Assembly (NCBI RefSeq): GCF_949987535.1
Contig: NC_080064.1
Span: 127,190,708-127,254,707 of the forward strand
DNA length: 64,000 bases
Reading direction: 5' to 3'
From: Balaenoptera acutorostrata
Taxonomy: Eukaryota; Chordata; Mammalia; Artiodactyla; Balaenopteridae
Shown piece by piece: positions 45,150-56,815 of this stretch (positions are counted from its first letter, which is position 1; each line of letters opens with the position of its first letter). The position numbers and the translations under genes are program-made. The notes beneath the pieces are model-generated. The model searched no databases, was not told the DNA's origin, and saw only the letters and a program-made list of their open reading frames with translations.

Positions 45150-48100
45150 TGTTAATATACAATATTTGTTTTTCTTTTTCTGACTTACTTCACTCTGTAT
45201 AACAGTCTCTAGCTCCATCCACATCTCTACAAATGACCCAATTTTGTTCGTTTTTATACCTGAGTAATCTTCCTTTGTATATATGTACTACATCTTCTTT
45301 ATCCATTCATCTGTCAATGGGCATTTATGTTGCTTCCACGATCTGGCTATTGTAAATAGTGCTGCAATGAACATTGGGGTGCATGTGTCTTTTTGAATTA
45401 TGTTTTTTTCTGGGTATATGCTCAGTAGTGGGATTGCTGGGTCATATGGTAGTTCTATTTTTAGTTTTTTAAGGAACCTCCATACTGTTCTCCATAGTGG
45501 CTGTATCATTTACATTCCCACCAACAGTGCAAGAGGGTTCCATTTTCACCACACCCTCTCCAGCATTTGTTGTTTATAGATTTTCTGATGATGCCCATTC
45601 TAACCAGTGTGAAGTGATACCTCATTGTAGTTTTGATCTGCATTTCTCTAATAATTAGTGATGTTGAGCAGCTTTTCATGTGCCTCTTGGCCATCTGTAT
45701 GTCTTCTTTGGAGAGATGTCTATTTAGGTCTTCTGCTCATTTTTTGATTGCATTGTTTGTTTTTTTAATATTGAGCTGCATCAGTTGTTTATATATTTTG
45801 GAGATTAATCCTTTGTCTGTTGATCCATTTGCAAATACTTTCTCGCATTCTGAGGGTTGTCTTTTTGTTTTGTTTATAATTTCCTTTGCTGTGCAAAAGC
45901 TTTTAAGTTTCATTAGGTCTCATTTGTTTATTTTTGTTTTTATTTCCATTACTCTAGGAAGTGGGTCAAAAAAGATCTCGCTGTGATTTATGTCAAAGAG
46001 TGTTCTTCCTATGTTTTCCTCTTAGAGTTTTATAGTGTCTGGTCTTATATTTAAGTCTTTAATCCATTTTGAGTTTAATATTTTGTATGGTGTTAGGGAG
46101 TGTTCTAATTTCATTCTTTTACATGTAGCTGTCCAGTTTTCCCAGCACCACTTATTGAAGAGGCTGTCTTTTCTCCACTGTATATCCTTGGCTCCTTTGT
46201 CATAGATTAGTTGACCATAGGTGCATGGGTTTATCTCTGGGCATTCTATGCTCTTCCATTGATCTACATTTCTGTTTTTGTGCCAGTACCATATTGTCTT
46301 CATTACTGTAGCTTTGTAGTATAGTCTGAAGTCAGGGAGTCTGATTCCTCCAGCTCCGTTTTTTTCCCTCAAGACTGCTTTAGCTATTCGGGGTCTTTTG
46401 TGTCTCCATACAAATTTTTAAGATTTTTTGTTCTAGTTCTGTAAAAAAATGCCACTGGTAATTTGATAGGGATTGCATTGAATCTGTAGATTGCTTTGGG
46501 TAGTATAGTCATTTTCACAATATTAATTCTTCCAGTCCAAGAATATGGTATATCTCTCCATCTGTTTGTGTCATCTTTGATTTCTTTCACCAGTGTCTTA
46601 TATGTTTCTGAGTATAGGTTTTTTACCTCTTTAGGTAGGTTTACTCCTAGGTATTTTATTCTTTTTATTGCAATGGTGAATGGGATTGTTTCCTTAACTT
46701 CTCTTTCTGATCTTTTGTTTTTAGTGTATAGGAATACAAGAGATTTCTGTACATTAATTTTGTATCCTGCAACTTTGCCAAATTCAATGATTAGCTCTAG
46801 TAGTTTTCTGGTGGCATCTTTAGGATTATCTATGTATAGTATCATATCATATGTAAAAAGTGAGAGTTTTCATTCTTCTTTTCCAATTTGTATTCCTTTT
46901 ATTTATTTTTCTTCTCAGATTGCCGTGGCTAGGACTTCCAAAACTATGTTGAATAATAGTGGTGAGAGTGGACATCCTTGTCTTGTTCCTGATCTTAGAG
47001 GAAATGCTTTCAGTTTTTCACCATTGAGAATGATGTTTGCTGTTGGGTTGTCATATATGGTCTTTATTATGTTGAGGTAGGTTCCCTCTGTGCCCACTTT
47101 CTAGAAAGTATTTATCATAAATGGGTGTTGAATTTTGTCAAAAGCTCTTTCTGCATCTATTGAGATGATCGTATGGTTTTTCTCCTTCAATTTGTTAATA
47201 TGGTGTACCACATTGATTGATTTGCATATATTGAAGAATCCTTGCATCCCTGGGATAAATCCAACTTGATCATGCTGTATGATCCTTTTAATGTGCTGTT
47301 GGATTCTGTTTGCTAGTATTTTGATGAGGATTTTTGCATCTGTATTCATCAATGCTATTGGTCTGTAATTTTCTTTTTTTGTAGTGTCTCTTTCTGGTTT
47401 TGGTATCAGGGTGATGGTGGCCTCATAGAATGAGTTTGGGAGTGTTCCTTCCTCTACAAATTTTTGGAAGAGTTTGAGAAGGATGGCTGTTAGCTCCTCT
47501 CTAAATGTTTGATAGAATTCTCCTGTGAAGCCATCTGGTCCTGGACTTTTGTTTGTTGGAAGATTTTTAATCACAATTACAATTTCATTACTTGTGATTG
47601 GTCTGTTCATATTTTCTATTTCTTCCTGGTTCAGTCTTGGAAGGTTATACCTTTCTAAGAACTTGTCCATTTCTTCCAGGTTGTCCATTTTATTGGCATA
47701 GAGTTGCTTGTAGTAGTGTCTTATGATGTTTTGTATTTCTGCAGTGCCCACTGTAACTTCTTTTTCATTTCTAGTTTTATTGATTTGAGTCCTCTCCCTC
47801 TTTTTCTTCATGAGTCTGGCTAAAGGTTGATCAATTTTGTTTATCTTCTCAAAGGAGCAGCTTTTAGTTTTATTGATCTTTGCTATTGTTTTCTTTGTTT
47901 CTATTTCATTTATTTCTGCTCTGATCTTTATGATTTCTTTCCTTCTACTAACTTTGGGTTTGTTTGTTCTTCTTCCCCTAGTTCCTTTAGGTGTAAGGTC
48001 AGATTGTTTACTTGAGATTTTTCTTGTTTCTTTAGGTAGGCTTGTATAGCTATAAACTTCCCTCTTAGAACTGCTTTTGCTGCATCCCATAGGTTTTGGA

Positions 48101-48947
48101 TCGTCGTGTTTTCACTGTAATTTGTCTCTAGGTAATTTTTGATTTCCTCTTTGATTTCTTCAGTGATCTCTTGGTTATTTAGTAACATATTCTTTAGCCT
48201 CCATGTGTTTGTGTTTTTTACGTTTTTTTCCCCTGTAATTGACTTCTAATCTCATAGCGTGTGGTCGGAAAGGATGCTTGATATGATTTCAATTTTCTTA
48301 AATTTACCAAGGCTTGATTTTTGACCGAAGATGTGATCTATCCTAGAGAATGTTCCATGTGCACTTGAGAAGAAAGTGTAATCTGCTGTTTTTGGATGGA
48401 ATGTCCTATAAATATCAATTAAATCTAACTGGTTTATTGTGTCATTTAAAGCTTCTGTTTCCTTATTCATTTTCATTTTGGATGATCTGTCCATTGGTGT
48501 AAGTGAGGTGTTAAAGTCCCCCACTATTATTGTGTTACTGTCGATTTCCTCTTTTATAGCTGTTAGCAGTTGCCTTATGTATTGAGGTGCTCCTATGTTG
48601 GGTGCATACATATTTGTAATTGTTATATCTTCTTCTTGGATTGATCCCTTGATCATTATGTAGTGTCCTTCCTTGTCTCTTGTAAGATTCTTTATTTTCA
48701 AGTCTATTTTATCTGATATGAGTACTGCTACTCCAGCTTCCTTTTGACTTCCATTTGCATGGAATATTTTTTTCCATCCCCTCACTTTCAGTCTGTATGT
48801 GTCCCTAGGTCTGAAGTGGGTCTCTTGTAGACAGCATATATATGGGTCTTGTTTTTGTATCCATTCAGTGAGCCTGTGTCTTTTGGTTGGAGCATTTAAC
48901 CCATCCACATTTAAGGTAATTATCGATATGTATGTTCCTATTACCAT
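45150..48947 (-). pseudogene. L1 ORF2 remnant (endonuclease + reverse transcriptase, broken)
   Basis: The endonuclease domain is open from 48947 to 48252 (231 residues) with its signature motifs visible: LQETHF, MYAPN, GDFN, SRIDHI and a final SDH. A one-base loss then shifts the frame. The next open block (48090-47101) carries reverse-transcriptase text: [19 protein letters not shown], a [18 protein letters not shown] stretch and motif [13 protein letters not shown]. The following blocks (47097-46915, 46845-46384, 46372-46022, 45694-45506, 45509-45288) continue to the C-terminus. The catalytic FADD motif reads FTYD at about 46846-46857, so the first aspartate is lost. Confidence 0.92.
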
Positions 48948-49009
48948 TTTCTTAATTGCTATGGGTTTGTTTTTGTAGGTCCTTTTCTTCTCTTGTGTTT
49001 CCCACTTAG

Positions 49010-49930
49010 AGAAGTTCCTTTAGCATTTGTTGTAGAGCTGGTTTCGTGGTGTTGAATTCTCTTAAGTTTTGCTTGTCTGTAAATCTTTTGATTTCTCCTT
49101 CAAATCTGAATGAGATTCTTGTTGGGTAGAGTAATTTTGGTTGTAGGTTCTCCCTTTCATCACTTTAAACATATCATGCCAGTCCCTTCTGGCTTGTAGA
49201 GATTCTGCTGAGAAATCAGCTGTTAACCTTATGGGAGTTCCCTTGTATGTTATTTGGGTTTTTTCCCTTGTTGCTTTCAATAATTTTTCTTTGTCTTTAA
49301 TTTTTGTTAGTTTGATTACTATGTGTCTCGGCATGTTTCTCCTTGGGTTTATCCTGCCTGGGACTCTCTGCGCTTCCTGGACTTGGGTGGCTGTTTCCTT
49401 TCCCATGTTAGGGAAGTTTTCAACTATAATCCCTTCAAATATTTTCTCGGGTACTTTCTTTCTCTCTTTTCCTTCTGGGACCCCTATAATGCAAATGCTG
49501 GTGCATTTAATGTTGTCCAAGAGGTCTCTTAGGCTTTCTTCATTTCTTTTCATTCTTTTTTCTTTATTCTGTTCCATGGCAGTGAATTCCACCATTCTGT
49601 CTTCCAGGTCACTTATCTGTTCTTCTGCCTCAGTTATTCTGCTCTTGATTCCTTCTAGTGTATTTTTTGTTTCAGTTATTGTATTATTCATCTCTGTTTG
49701 TTCTTTAATTCTTCTAGGTGTTTGTTCTTTAATTCTTCTAGGTCTTTGTTAAACATTTGTCGCATCTTCTCAATCTTTGCCTCCATTCTTCTTCTGAGGT
49801 CCTGGGTCATCTTCACTATCATTATTCTGAATTCTTTTTCTACAAGGTTGCCTATCTCCACTTCATTTAGTTGTTTTTCTGGGGTTTTAGTTTTTTCCTT
49901 CATCTGGTACATAGTCCTCTGCCTTTTCAT
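49010..49930 (-). pseudogene. L1 ORF1 remnant (RNA-binding chaperone, frameshifted)
   Basis: The N-terminal frame from 49930 encodes a basic, Glu/Lys-rich coiled-coil segment. It ends at a frameshift near 49688-49691, where one frame stops (TGA) inside the ATG of the next. The second frame (49691-49062) holds the rest of the coiled coil and the RNA-recognition and C-terminal parts, with ICIIGVPEGKE and LTADFSAESLQARRDW as landmarks. After FKVMKG the C-terminus goes out of frame again. A tandem repeat of eight residues (LEELKNKH/LEELKNKQ) sits in the coiled coil. In active L1 this protein is about 330 residues and coats the L1 RNA. Confidence 0.9.
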
Positions 49931-49988
49931 TCTGTCTATCTTTCTGTGAATGTGGTTGCAGAATTGTAGTTCTTCTTGCTTCTGCTGT

Positions 49989-50002
49989 CTGCCCTCTGGT
50001 GG
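49989..50002 (-). promoter_or_regulatory. CTCF-like core motif within L1 5' UTR
   Basis: On the minus strand the sequence is CCACCAGAGGGCAG, an excellent match to the CTCF core. It lies in the 5' UTR of the near full-length L1, about 11.8 kb upstream of the FAM78B start codon. Occupancy is inferred only. Confidence 0.5.
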
Positions 50003-50837
50003 ATGAGGCTATCTAAGAGGCTTGTGCAAGCTTCATGATGGGAGGGACTGGTGGTGGGTAGAGTTGGGTGTTGCTCTGGTGGGCAGAACTCAGTAAAACT
50101 TTAATCCACTTGTCTGCTGATGGGTGGGGCTGGGTTCCCTCCCATTTGGTTGTTTGCCCTGAGGTGACCCAGCACTGGAGCCTATTTGGCTCTTTGGTTG
50201 GGCTAATGGGGGACTCTGGGAGGGCTCATGACAAGGAATACTTCCCAGAACTTCTGCTGCCAGTGCCCTTGTCCCCACGGTGAGCCACAGCCACCACCTG
50301 CCTCTGCAGGAGACCCCCCAACACTAGCAGGTAGGTCTGGTTCAGTATCCTATGGGGGTCACTTCTCCTTCCCCTGAGTCCTGGTGTGCACAGTTACTTT
50401 GTGTGTGCTCTCCAAGAGAGGAGTCTCTCTTTCTCCCAGTCCTGTTGAAGTCCTGCAATCAAATCCCACTAGCCTTCAAAATCTGATTCTCTAGGAATTC
50501 CTCCTCCTGTTGCTGGACCCCCAGGTTGGGAAGCCTGACATGGGGCTCAGAACCTTCTCTCCAGTGGGTGGACTTCTGTGGTATAAGTGTTCACCAGTTT
50601 GTGAGTCACCCACCCAGCAGTTATGGGATTTGATTTTATTGTGATTGCACCCCTCCTACAATCTCATTGTGGCTTCTCCTTTGTCTTTGGATGTGGGGTA
50701 TCTTTTCTGTGAGTTCCAATGTCTTCCTGTCAATGATTGTTCAGCAGTTCGTTGTGATTCTGGTGCTCTCGCAAGAGGGAGTGAGCACACGTCCTTCTAC
50801 TCCACCATTTTGAACGAATCTCAACTACCCTGTTTCT

Positions 50838-51160
50838 ACCTGAAGGTTCTTCCATCTCTATCTTTGCCACTCTCCTCCCACACATCAAGACAGAGCAAAT
50901 TTTTATCATGATTCCCCCTATTGTAGAAACGTTCAGTGTTTTTTTGTTACTATCAAATTCACCACAGATCTCTTGACTTGGTAGTGAAGTACACCATGAT
51001 GGGACCCCAAGCAGCTGTTCTAGCCTTTTTTTCCTCTGCTTCTATTATACCCTGGGCCTCAGGCCAAGCAGATGGCTCACCATTCCCTTAACAGGTCTCC
51101 ATCCTTTCCTCTTCTCTTTGTTTAAGCTGCGTCGTCAACTGCATGTTCATATCCCACCCT
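50838..51160. other. Unannotated stretch
   Basis: Unique sequence between the L1 target site and an MIR; a few L2-like words but no confident call. Confidence 0.4.
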
Positions 51161-51164
51161 GCTC

Positions 51165-51370
51165 CATGACAATGATAATAATAGCAATGGTGTATGTCTC
51201 ATTGATTCCTTACCTAAGTCTGTGAGGTAATATCGTTATCCTCTTTTACAGACAGTGGTGCAAAGAGAGTAGGGGACTGCCCTAACCTCACAACTAGCAA
51301 GTGGCTGGGCCAGGATTCAGATCTCTGTCTGACCACACGCTCTGACCTCCTGACTCTCATGAGAAATTCT
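51165..51370 (-). repeat. MIR SINE
   Basis: CTGTGAGGTAATATCGTTAT, CAGACAGTGGTGCAAAGAGA, GCAAGTGGCTGGGCCAGGAT and TCTGACCTCCTGACTC follow the MIR reverse complement. Confidence 0.82.
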
Positions 51371-51459
51371 GTAAGCACTTCATCTAGAAATGATCTTTTC
51401 AACCCCTGACCTCCTACTCAGAACATTCCTTGGGCACTGAGTAACTAGTACATGAATGA

Positions 51460-51665
51460 ATAGAATAATAGCAGTTTTTAATAGCTTTATAGAAAGATCA
51501 AAGGAGAAGGAAGAGTCAAGGATAAATCCAGATTTCTAGGCTAATTGTTTACTGAATGATAACACCATTGTCCAAATGAATCACATGAGTAAAGGAGAGT
51601 TTGGTAGACTGGGGGCTACAGTGATCTTGTTATCAGGGTATCCAAGTGTCCAAGTGAAGATGCCC
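51460..51665 (+). repeat. Ancient dispersed repeat (same family as 13850), internal piece
   Basis: GGAAGAGTCAAGGATAAATC and GTATCCAAGTGTCCAAGTGA correspond to the distal part of the family. Confidence 0.45.
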
Positions 51666-51726
51666 CTTGGGGAAGTCACTGATGGGTATATCTTCTTTGA
51701 GTTGTCATTTTAGAAATTATAGTTTA

Positions 51727-51852
51727 TTTTATTTATTTGTCTTTTTTAGGCCATGCTGAGTGGCTTGCTGGATCTTCCAGACCAGGGATCAAACCCATGC
51801 CCCCTGCAGTGGAAGTACAGAGTCCTAACCACTGGACCTCCAGGGAAGTCCC
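51727..51852 (-). mobile_element. Short tRNA-derived SINE, antisense
   Basis: A 126-bp antisense copy ending CCTCCAGGGAAGTCC, with B-box complement GGGATCAAACCC. It lacks the central body of the CHR SINE. A perfect 16-bp target-site duplication TAGAAATTATAGTTTA flanks it (51711-51726, 51853-51868). Confidence 0.93.
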
Positions 51853-51868
51853 TAGAAATTATAGTTTA

Positions 51869-52585
51869 GTGAAATTCCTTCTATCATTTCTCTTGCCTTC
51901 CCTTTCTATGTCTCACCTTCCCCCCTTTACTTTCTTACAGGAATATCATTGACCTTTACTTGGTATCTGGTATTATGGTGGTGCTTAGAGATAGTGAGGT
52001 ATGGAAAATACTACATCCTGTTCGTACCCTTACCTTGTTCATAGCACTCACCCTTTAAAAAATACTATTTATTTACATGTCTTTCTCATGGATACATTAT
52101 CATCATCTTAAGTTTGTGCCTCATATTTAATTTGACTTTGTGTCGTCAGTTCTAAGCACAGTGCCTAGCACATAGTAAATGCTCAAAAGAGTAAAGGGTG
52201 GTCTGATGCAGAACAAAGGAAAGGGTATTTCAGTTTGAGACCAATGCTTCTTAAATTATAATGCACATATAAAGCCCCTGGGGATCTTGTTAAAGATTCT
52301 GACTCAGTAGGTCTGAAGTGGGGCAGAAATGAGATTCTGCATTTGTAGTGAGTTTCTAGGTCCTTATTATTCAAAATGTGGTCTGTGGACCCACAGCATT
52401 GGCATTCAAGTTGAGAAGCATGATGAAGAAGATGGTGTGTGAGGGAGCAGCAGGAAGTTTAGTGCGACAGAGCATAGCACCTGGGAGGGCAGGCATGGGG
52501 ATTGATAAGGTCAAAAAGGGAGGCTAGGACCAAAGCCCACAGCTCCCAGTAACTACATGAGGCAGAGGCAGGTGTAGTGAAAAGC
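51869..52585. other. Mostly unannotated stretch
   Basis: A probable L2 3' tail is seen at about 52060-52195 (GTGCCTAGCACATAGTAAAT). A segment around 52240-52420 (ATGCACATATAAAGCCCCTG, GATTCTGACTCAGTAGGTCT) is typical of an old MER5-like DNA transposon. Confidence 0.5.
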
Positions 52586-52589
52586 TAAT

Positions 52590-52805
52590 GCAATTGGAGT
52601 CAGACATACCTGGGTTCTAATCTCAGTTTGGACAAGTACAGGTGGTACAGTGTCATTGTCCCTAATCCTCATTTTCCATATCTACAGCATGAGGACAGGG
52701 AGAGCACAATGTCTCCTTCACGGGGCTGCTGTGAGCATTAACTAAATGTAAATTTCCTTAGTCAATGCCTGGCACATGGTGGATACTCATTAAATGGTAG
52801 TGATC
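52590..52805 (+). repeat. Near full-length MIR SINE
   Basis: GACATACCTGGGTTCTAATC, CCTCATTTTCCATATCTACA, GGGCTGCTGTGAGCATTAAC and GCCTGGCACATGGTGGATAC in order. Confidence 0.85.
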
Positions 52806-53611
52806 ATCATCACCAGGGTAGGTGATGGGCAGTGTGAGTCTGGGCAGACAGAGAAAATACTATTTCTGCCTATAAGACATTCCAGAGTGGATGAATCATC
52901 AGCGTGGATGGGCCTTCTGGCTATTGCCCCTCCATTTTCTGTTTTGGCTTCATGACTAGAGGGAATAAACTGTAAATTGATTTCACAGCTTGAGGCCCCA
53001 GGTGAGATTTCCACTCACAGGTAGATCCAGGTCAGTAAACACCCTCGGCAGAAGGCAGTTACCTTCTCTGGATTTGCTTTGGCCTCAACCACATTTCTTC
53101 TAGACACCTTCCCTTCTTCTCCCTTCTTACCGCACCCTCAGGTTATCCTACCAAACACCAACTAATCCTGGATGAGGTGTGTTTGACCAGATTCCTCCAC
53201 GTGGGTGAGATAGTAGAATTTGTTGGAGCAGCAATTCAACACTGTTTTCTATTCAGGTATGTTCCTTCTCATCAGGGCTGGCCGCTGTCCAGCTCTTGTG
53301 CTGTGTGGGACGCAGACCCCCACTTGTCCTCAAACACACCCCTCTCCATCTCCATCTCCTTTGCCTCTTTCACTACTCAATCCTCATCATCCAGAGCACT
53401 GGTCTCCAGAACAATCTCCACTGGAGCAGAGGAAGAGAATAATAAAATTCCTATTTTTATGTGTGTTTTACTAATGACTATATCAGTATTGTGATACTGA
53501 GGTATACAATTTATAAATAAACAGGCAAACCCATATGACAACTACCGATCTAGACAATTGCAATTCCTTCTAGCTGGTCTCCTTGTCTCAATCCCATCTT
53601 CTGTATTACAC
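52806..53611. other. Unannotated stretch
   Basis: I see no gene or repeat family. The frames at 53177-53494 lack any domain. Confidence 0.4.
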
Positions 53612-53621
53612 GATTATCTTT

Positions 53622-53874
53622 TTTTTTTCGATCTCTTTTTTAAAATGGAAGTATAGTTAATTTACAATGTTGTGTTAGCTTCAGGTGTACAGCAAAGTGA
53701 TCTGAAAAAGAATATATATATATTCTTTTCAGATTCTTTTCCATTATAGGTTATTAGAAGACATTGCATATAGTTTCCTGTGCTATATAGTAGGTCCTTG
53801 TTGTTTATCTATTTTATACACAGTAGTGTGTATATGTTAATCCCAAACTTCTAATTTATCTCCCTCCCACCAAA
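53622..53874 (-). mobile_element. L1 3' end, antisense, 5'-truncated
   Basis: Plus-strand text GAAGTATAGTTAATTTACAA through CCTTGTTGTTTATCTATTTT is the antisense L1 3' UTR. Direct repeats GATTATCTTT (53612-53621, 53875-53884) flank it. Confidence 0.92.
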
Positions 53875-54194
53875 GATTATCTTTCTAAAATGTACTTCTC
53901 ATTGTTCACTGGCCTGTCTAAGGTCATTCATTCATTTATGTGCTGAGCAGCTGTCATCTGTCAGGCACTGTATTAAGTGCTGGCGATACAAAGATGAGTA
54001 AGATGCTGCCCTTGTCTTTGCAGAATCCAGGGAAGTGGGCTCCTTGTGATCTAATTCTCCTCTGTGTGATGAAAAAGTCTTTGTAGTCTGGCCCCCTCCT
54101 ACCCTGCAGCTAATCTCCAAGCTCTCCCATTTACATTTGACCACATCGAGGTGATTAGCATTGTCCAGTTTTCACCCTATGTGTTTTCCACTTT

Positions 54195-54680
54195 CACATT
54201 CTGCAAACATATAAGCTCCATGAGGGCAGGGATCTTTGCCTTTTTGTTCACTAATGTATCCCAAATGCCAGCATATAGTGGGTACTTAATAAATAACTTA
54301 TTGAATGCAGGACTGCTCAGCACATGCTGATTTCCCTCTTCTTTGAGGTCTTTTCTCTCTGGTGAATGTCTTTCAGGTAGCCAGCTCATTCTTCAGAGCT
54401 CAACCTAAATGCCACTCCCTCAGCAATGCTTTTGGCCTCCCAGACCCAGCGAAGGCTCACCGTTGTGCATCCTTAAAGCCCCTTGTACCTTTTCCTCACA
54501 GCACATATCATGAGTCAAATTCTGGGATTATTTAATTATGATCTGTCTTCCTCGCTAGATTATAAGCTCCATGAGGGTAGGAACTATGTTTAATTTTGTC
54601 ATTGCTGTTTCCCCAGCCTTCAAAACAATGTCCAATACATAGTGGTTGATCACAAAATATTTGCTGAATGAGGTGAGGGC
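54195..54680 (+). repeat. Two L2 LINE 3' ends in tandem
   Basis: The first copy (54195-54310) has ATATAAGCTCCATGAGGGCA and TACTTAATAAATAACTTATT. The second (about 54330-54680) has the longer body with CAGAGCTCAACCTAAATGCC, ATTATAAGCTCCATGAGGGT and AAATATTTGCTGAATGAG. Confidence 0.85.
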
Positions 54681-55185
54681 TTCATCTTGGTAACCTGCCC
54701 AGTATCCCAGTCCTTTGGGAGTTATTGCCCTATCTCACTCTCAACACTCCCTTGCCCCCTGGGTGGGAAGGAGATCCCCAAACTCCACCTTGGTGATTGA
54801 ACCCTGACACTTGCTCATGGACTCCTTCTCTCATGCTGCCTCCCTTCTTGCTGCTCCAGGATTTGACCAGTGCTTTGCCCCCTGCCAGGACACATCCATC
54901 ATTCCATTAGAGGTTCTGATGAGGCCAGGCCTGCCTGCCACCATGCTGTCCCTGTGGGATGAGGCACATTTCTCTCAGCATCAGCTTTGGGATCTCCTCC
55001 TTACTTTCAAGTCCTACTCCTCCTGGACTGCCCCATCCGAATTGTGTTGGGGAAATGTGTCTGGAGATACCACAGGAAGTTTTGAGGATCTGGTGTGTGG
55101 ATCCCCAGGGACTGATTGTGTGGGGTGCTCTAATGTGTGCTGTATTTACTCAGAAAGTGCAACCCTGGGCTCAGTCCAGGCTAAA
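54681..55185. other. Unannotated stretch
   Basis: A 125-codon open frame at 54811-55188 has no family features. I do not support a gene. Confidence 0.4.
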
Positions 55186-55186
55186 T

Positions 55187-55255
55187 AAATACAGCATGAG
55201 GGTAGAACTCTTAGTGAGCATTTACCATTTGGAATAAGTATTTATTTTTATTACT
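55187..55255 (+). repeat. Weak local direct duplication, copy 1
   Basis: It aligns with 56480-56557 through GTGAGCATTTACCATTTGGA and ATTACTGCTGGAAACT. Confidence 0.45.
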
Positions 55256-56150
55256 GCTGGAAACTATGAATGGAAAGCAAGACCAAATCACATTATAATA
55301 AAGGGAATGAACAGTATAGGAAAAACACAATATAAAAGGGAAGGAGAAAAACAGAGATGCTCTTTAAATTGGGTATTTGCTGGAACAGAAACTAATTTTA
55401 TCTGTATTGCTCAGTAAGTATCACACACAGTGGAAGCAAAATAATATTAGTGTTTACACTTCCTGAGGCAATTGGAGGCAACACCCACGATCCAGTACCA
55501 ACATGAGGCAAGTATCAAGCAGGTCACACATCACAATTTCATTTCACAAACGCCTCATGGAGCTTGGTGGAGAAGACCATGCTGTCTCCCCAAAATGTTT
55601 GAAGCACAATTGACTGCATCTTAAAATAGGCCCACAGTCTGGCACTGGGAGCTTTATTGGAAAGTTATGTCTCTGAGGCTTTGTGTCTTCCACCTGACAG
55701 AGGATTGGAAGTGATATCAACTTTCTAGTCTCAGGCAGTCACATAAAGCCTTTGAGCCTCAGTTTCCTTGTTTGTATTTGTAATTCAAAGAGATGATCTC
55801 TGTAGCTATCTCCAGATTTCCTCCTGTTTTTGTTTTGTGAAACACCTTGATGTACTGCTTGGGGCAAAAGATGAGAATTTGACAACAGGAACTTGAGACC
55901 TGGTAAAAAGATGGTAGTTGGTTCTCCCATAGAAAGGGATATGAATTTGGGAGATGGGAAGAGAGTGAAGAAAAGGGAAGACAGGGGAAGGAAGAGATTG
56001 CAGGTGGCCTACCCAAATTGGTAGGAAGATCTACCCATTAGAACAGGGAGATCTAATGTCCGGTTTTAGAAGGTTTGTATTATTTTTTCACATAAAAAAC
56101 CCACTCCTCTTAGTCCACAGACCTTTAATACAGTCTTCCTTATTTACAAA
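55256..56150. other. Mostly unannotated stretch
   Basis: A partial MIR-like piece lies at about 55670-55810 (CCTTTGAGCCTCAGTTTCCT). I see nothing else. Confidence 0.4.
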
Positions 56151-56155
56151 GGCAT

Positions 56156-56216
56156 TGTGTGTGTGTGTGTATGTGTGTGTGTGTATGTGTGTGTGTGTAT
56201 GTGTGTGTGTGTGTGT
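56156..56216. repeat. (GT)n microsatellite with regular AT interruptions
   Basis: GT dinucleotides with ATGTGTGTGTGTGT repeated about every 14-16 bases. Confidence 0.95.
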
Positions 56217-56479
56217 AAATTAAAGAATAGGGTTGAGTTCCATGTCTGGGTCAATTAAAGGGCAAACAACTGTATGAGTTAGAATGAGACCAAGTGTTGA
56301 GAAGTGACATGAAGTCAGAGTCAGGCACATAAGACATAAGCCTCCTGGAATTGACAGAAACCTTGGAAAAGTGAATTAATTTTCTGAGGGCATAGGTAAG
56401 CATTTGAGCCAATCCAATCCTTCTTTCTCAAGGAGAAGGAAGACCTGAGTACACTAGGTCACATGCAAAAAAACAAAAA

Positions 56480-56557
56480 CAAACAAAACACAAGGGCAAA
56501 ATTCTTTGTGAGTACATACCATTGGAGTCAGTAATTCTTTTTCATTATTGCTGGAAA
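56480..56557 (+). repeat. Weak local direct duplication, copy 2
   Basis: The partner of 55187-55255, with GTGAGTACATACCATTGGAG and ATTATTGCTGGAAACT, about 1.3 kb away. Confidence 0.45.
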
Positions 56558-56815
56558 CTGCCCTGCCCTGTTTACCTTATATGGTTGTTAAGGGTTGAGG
56601 AGGGCCATCAGTTGGGTAGTGTATGTATGTGAAAGTTTATTACTTTGTCAGATATTGTTATTACTATTACTATTTTAGGGGGCTTAAAGCCCTCTCTGCT
56701 GTGTCCTCAGATTTTGTGACTCAATTTTCATGCTGGAAAGCATTACACAAAGTTATTGTTTGTTTTTCTTGGTTGTTGGAGACCAAAGTCCACTCCATAA
56801 GGACATCATCTTTCT

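Larger units (their letters stand above)
44438..50823 (-). mobile_element. Near full-length L1 retrotransposon, antisense, inactive
   Basis: The element runs from a poly-T/A-rich tail at 44438 to a 5' end at about 50815, where the element strand starts with TTCAAAATGGTGGAGTAG. It holds a 5' UTR (about 49940-50815), remnants of ORF1 and ORF2, and a 3' UTR. A 14-bp target-site duplication with one mismatch (ACTACCTTGTTTCT at 44424-44437, ACTACCCTGTTTCT at 50824-50837) brackets it. Without the nested L1 the element is about 5.9 kb, close to full length. Frameshifts, stops and an altered reverse-transcriptase motif make it inactive. Confidence 0.93.

Noticed and set aside
46496..47080. 194-codon plus-strand hydrophobic frame
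   Set aside because: Antisense shadow of L1 ORF2; the apparent membrane-protein look is an artefact of A/T-rich antisense codons. The same applies to 49231-49752 and 60705-61157.
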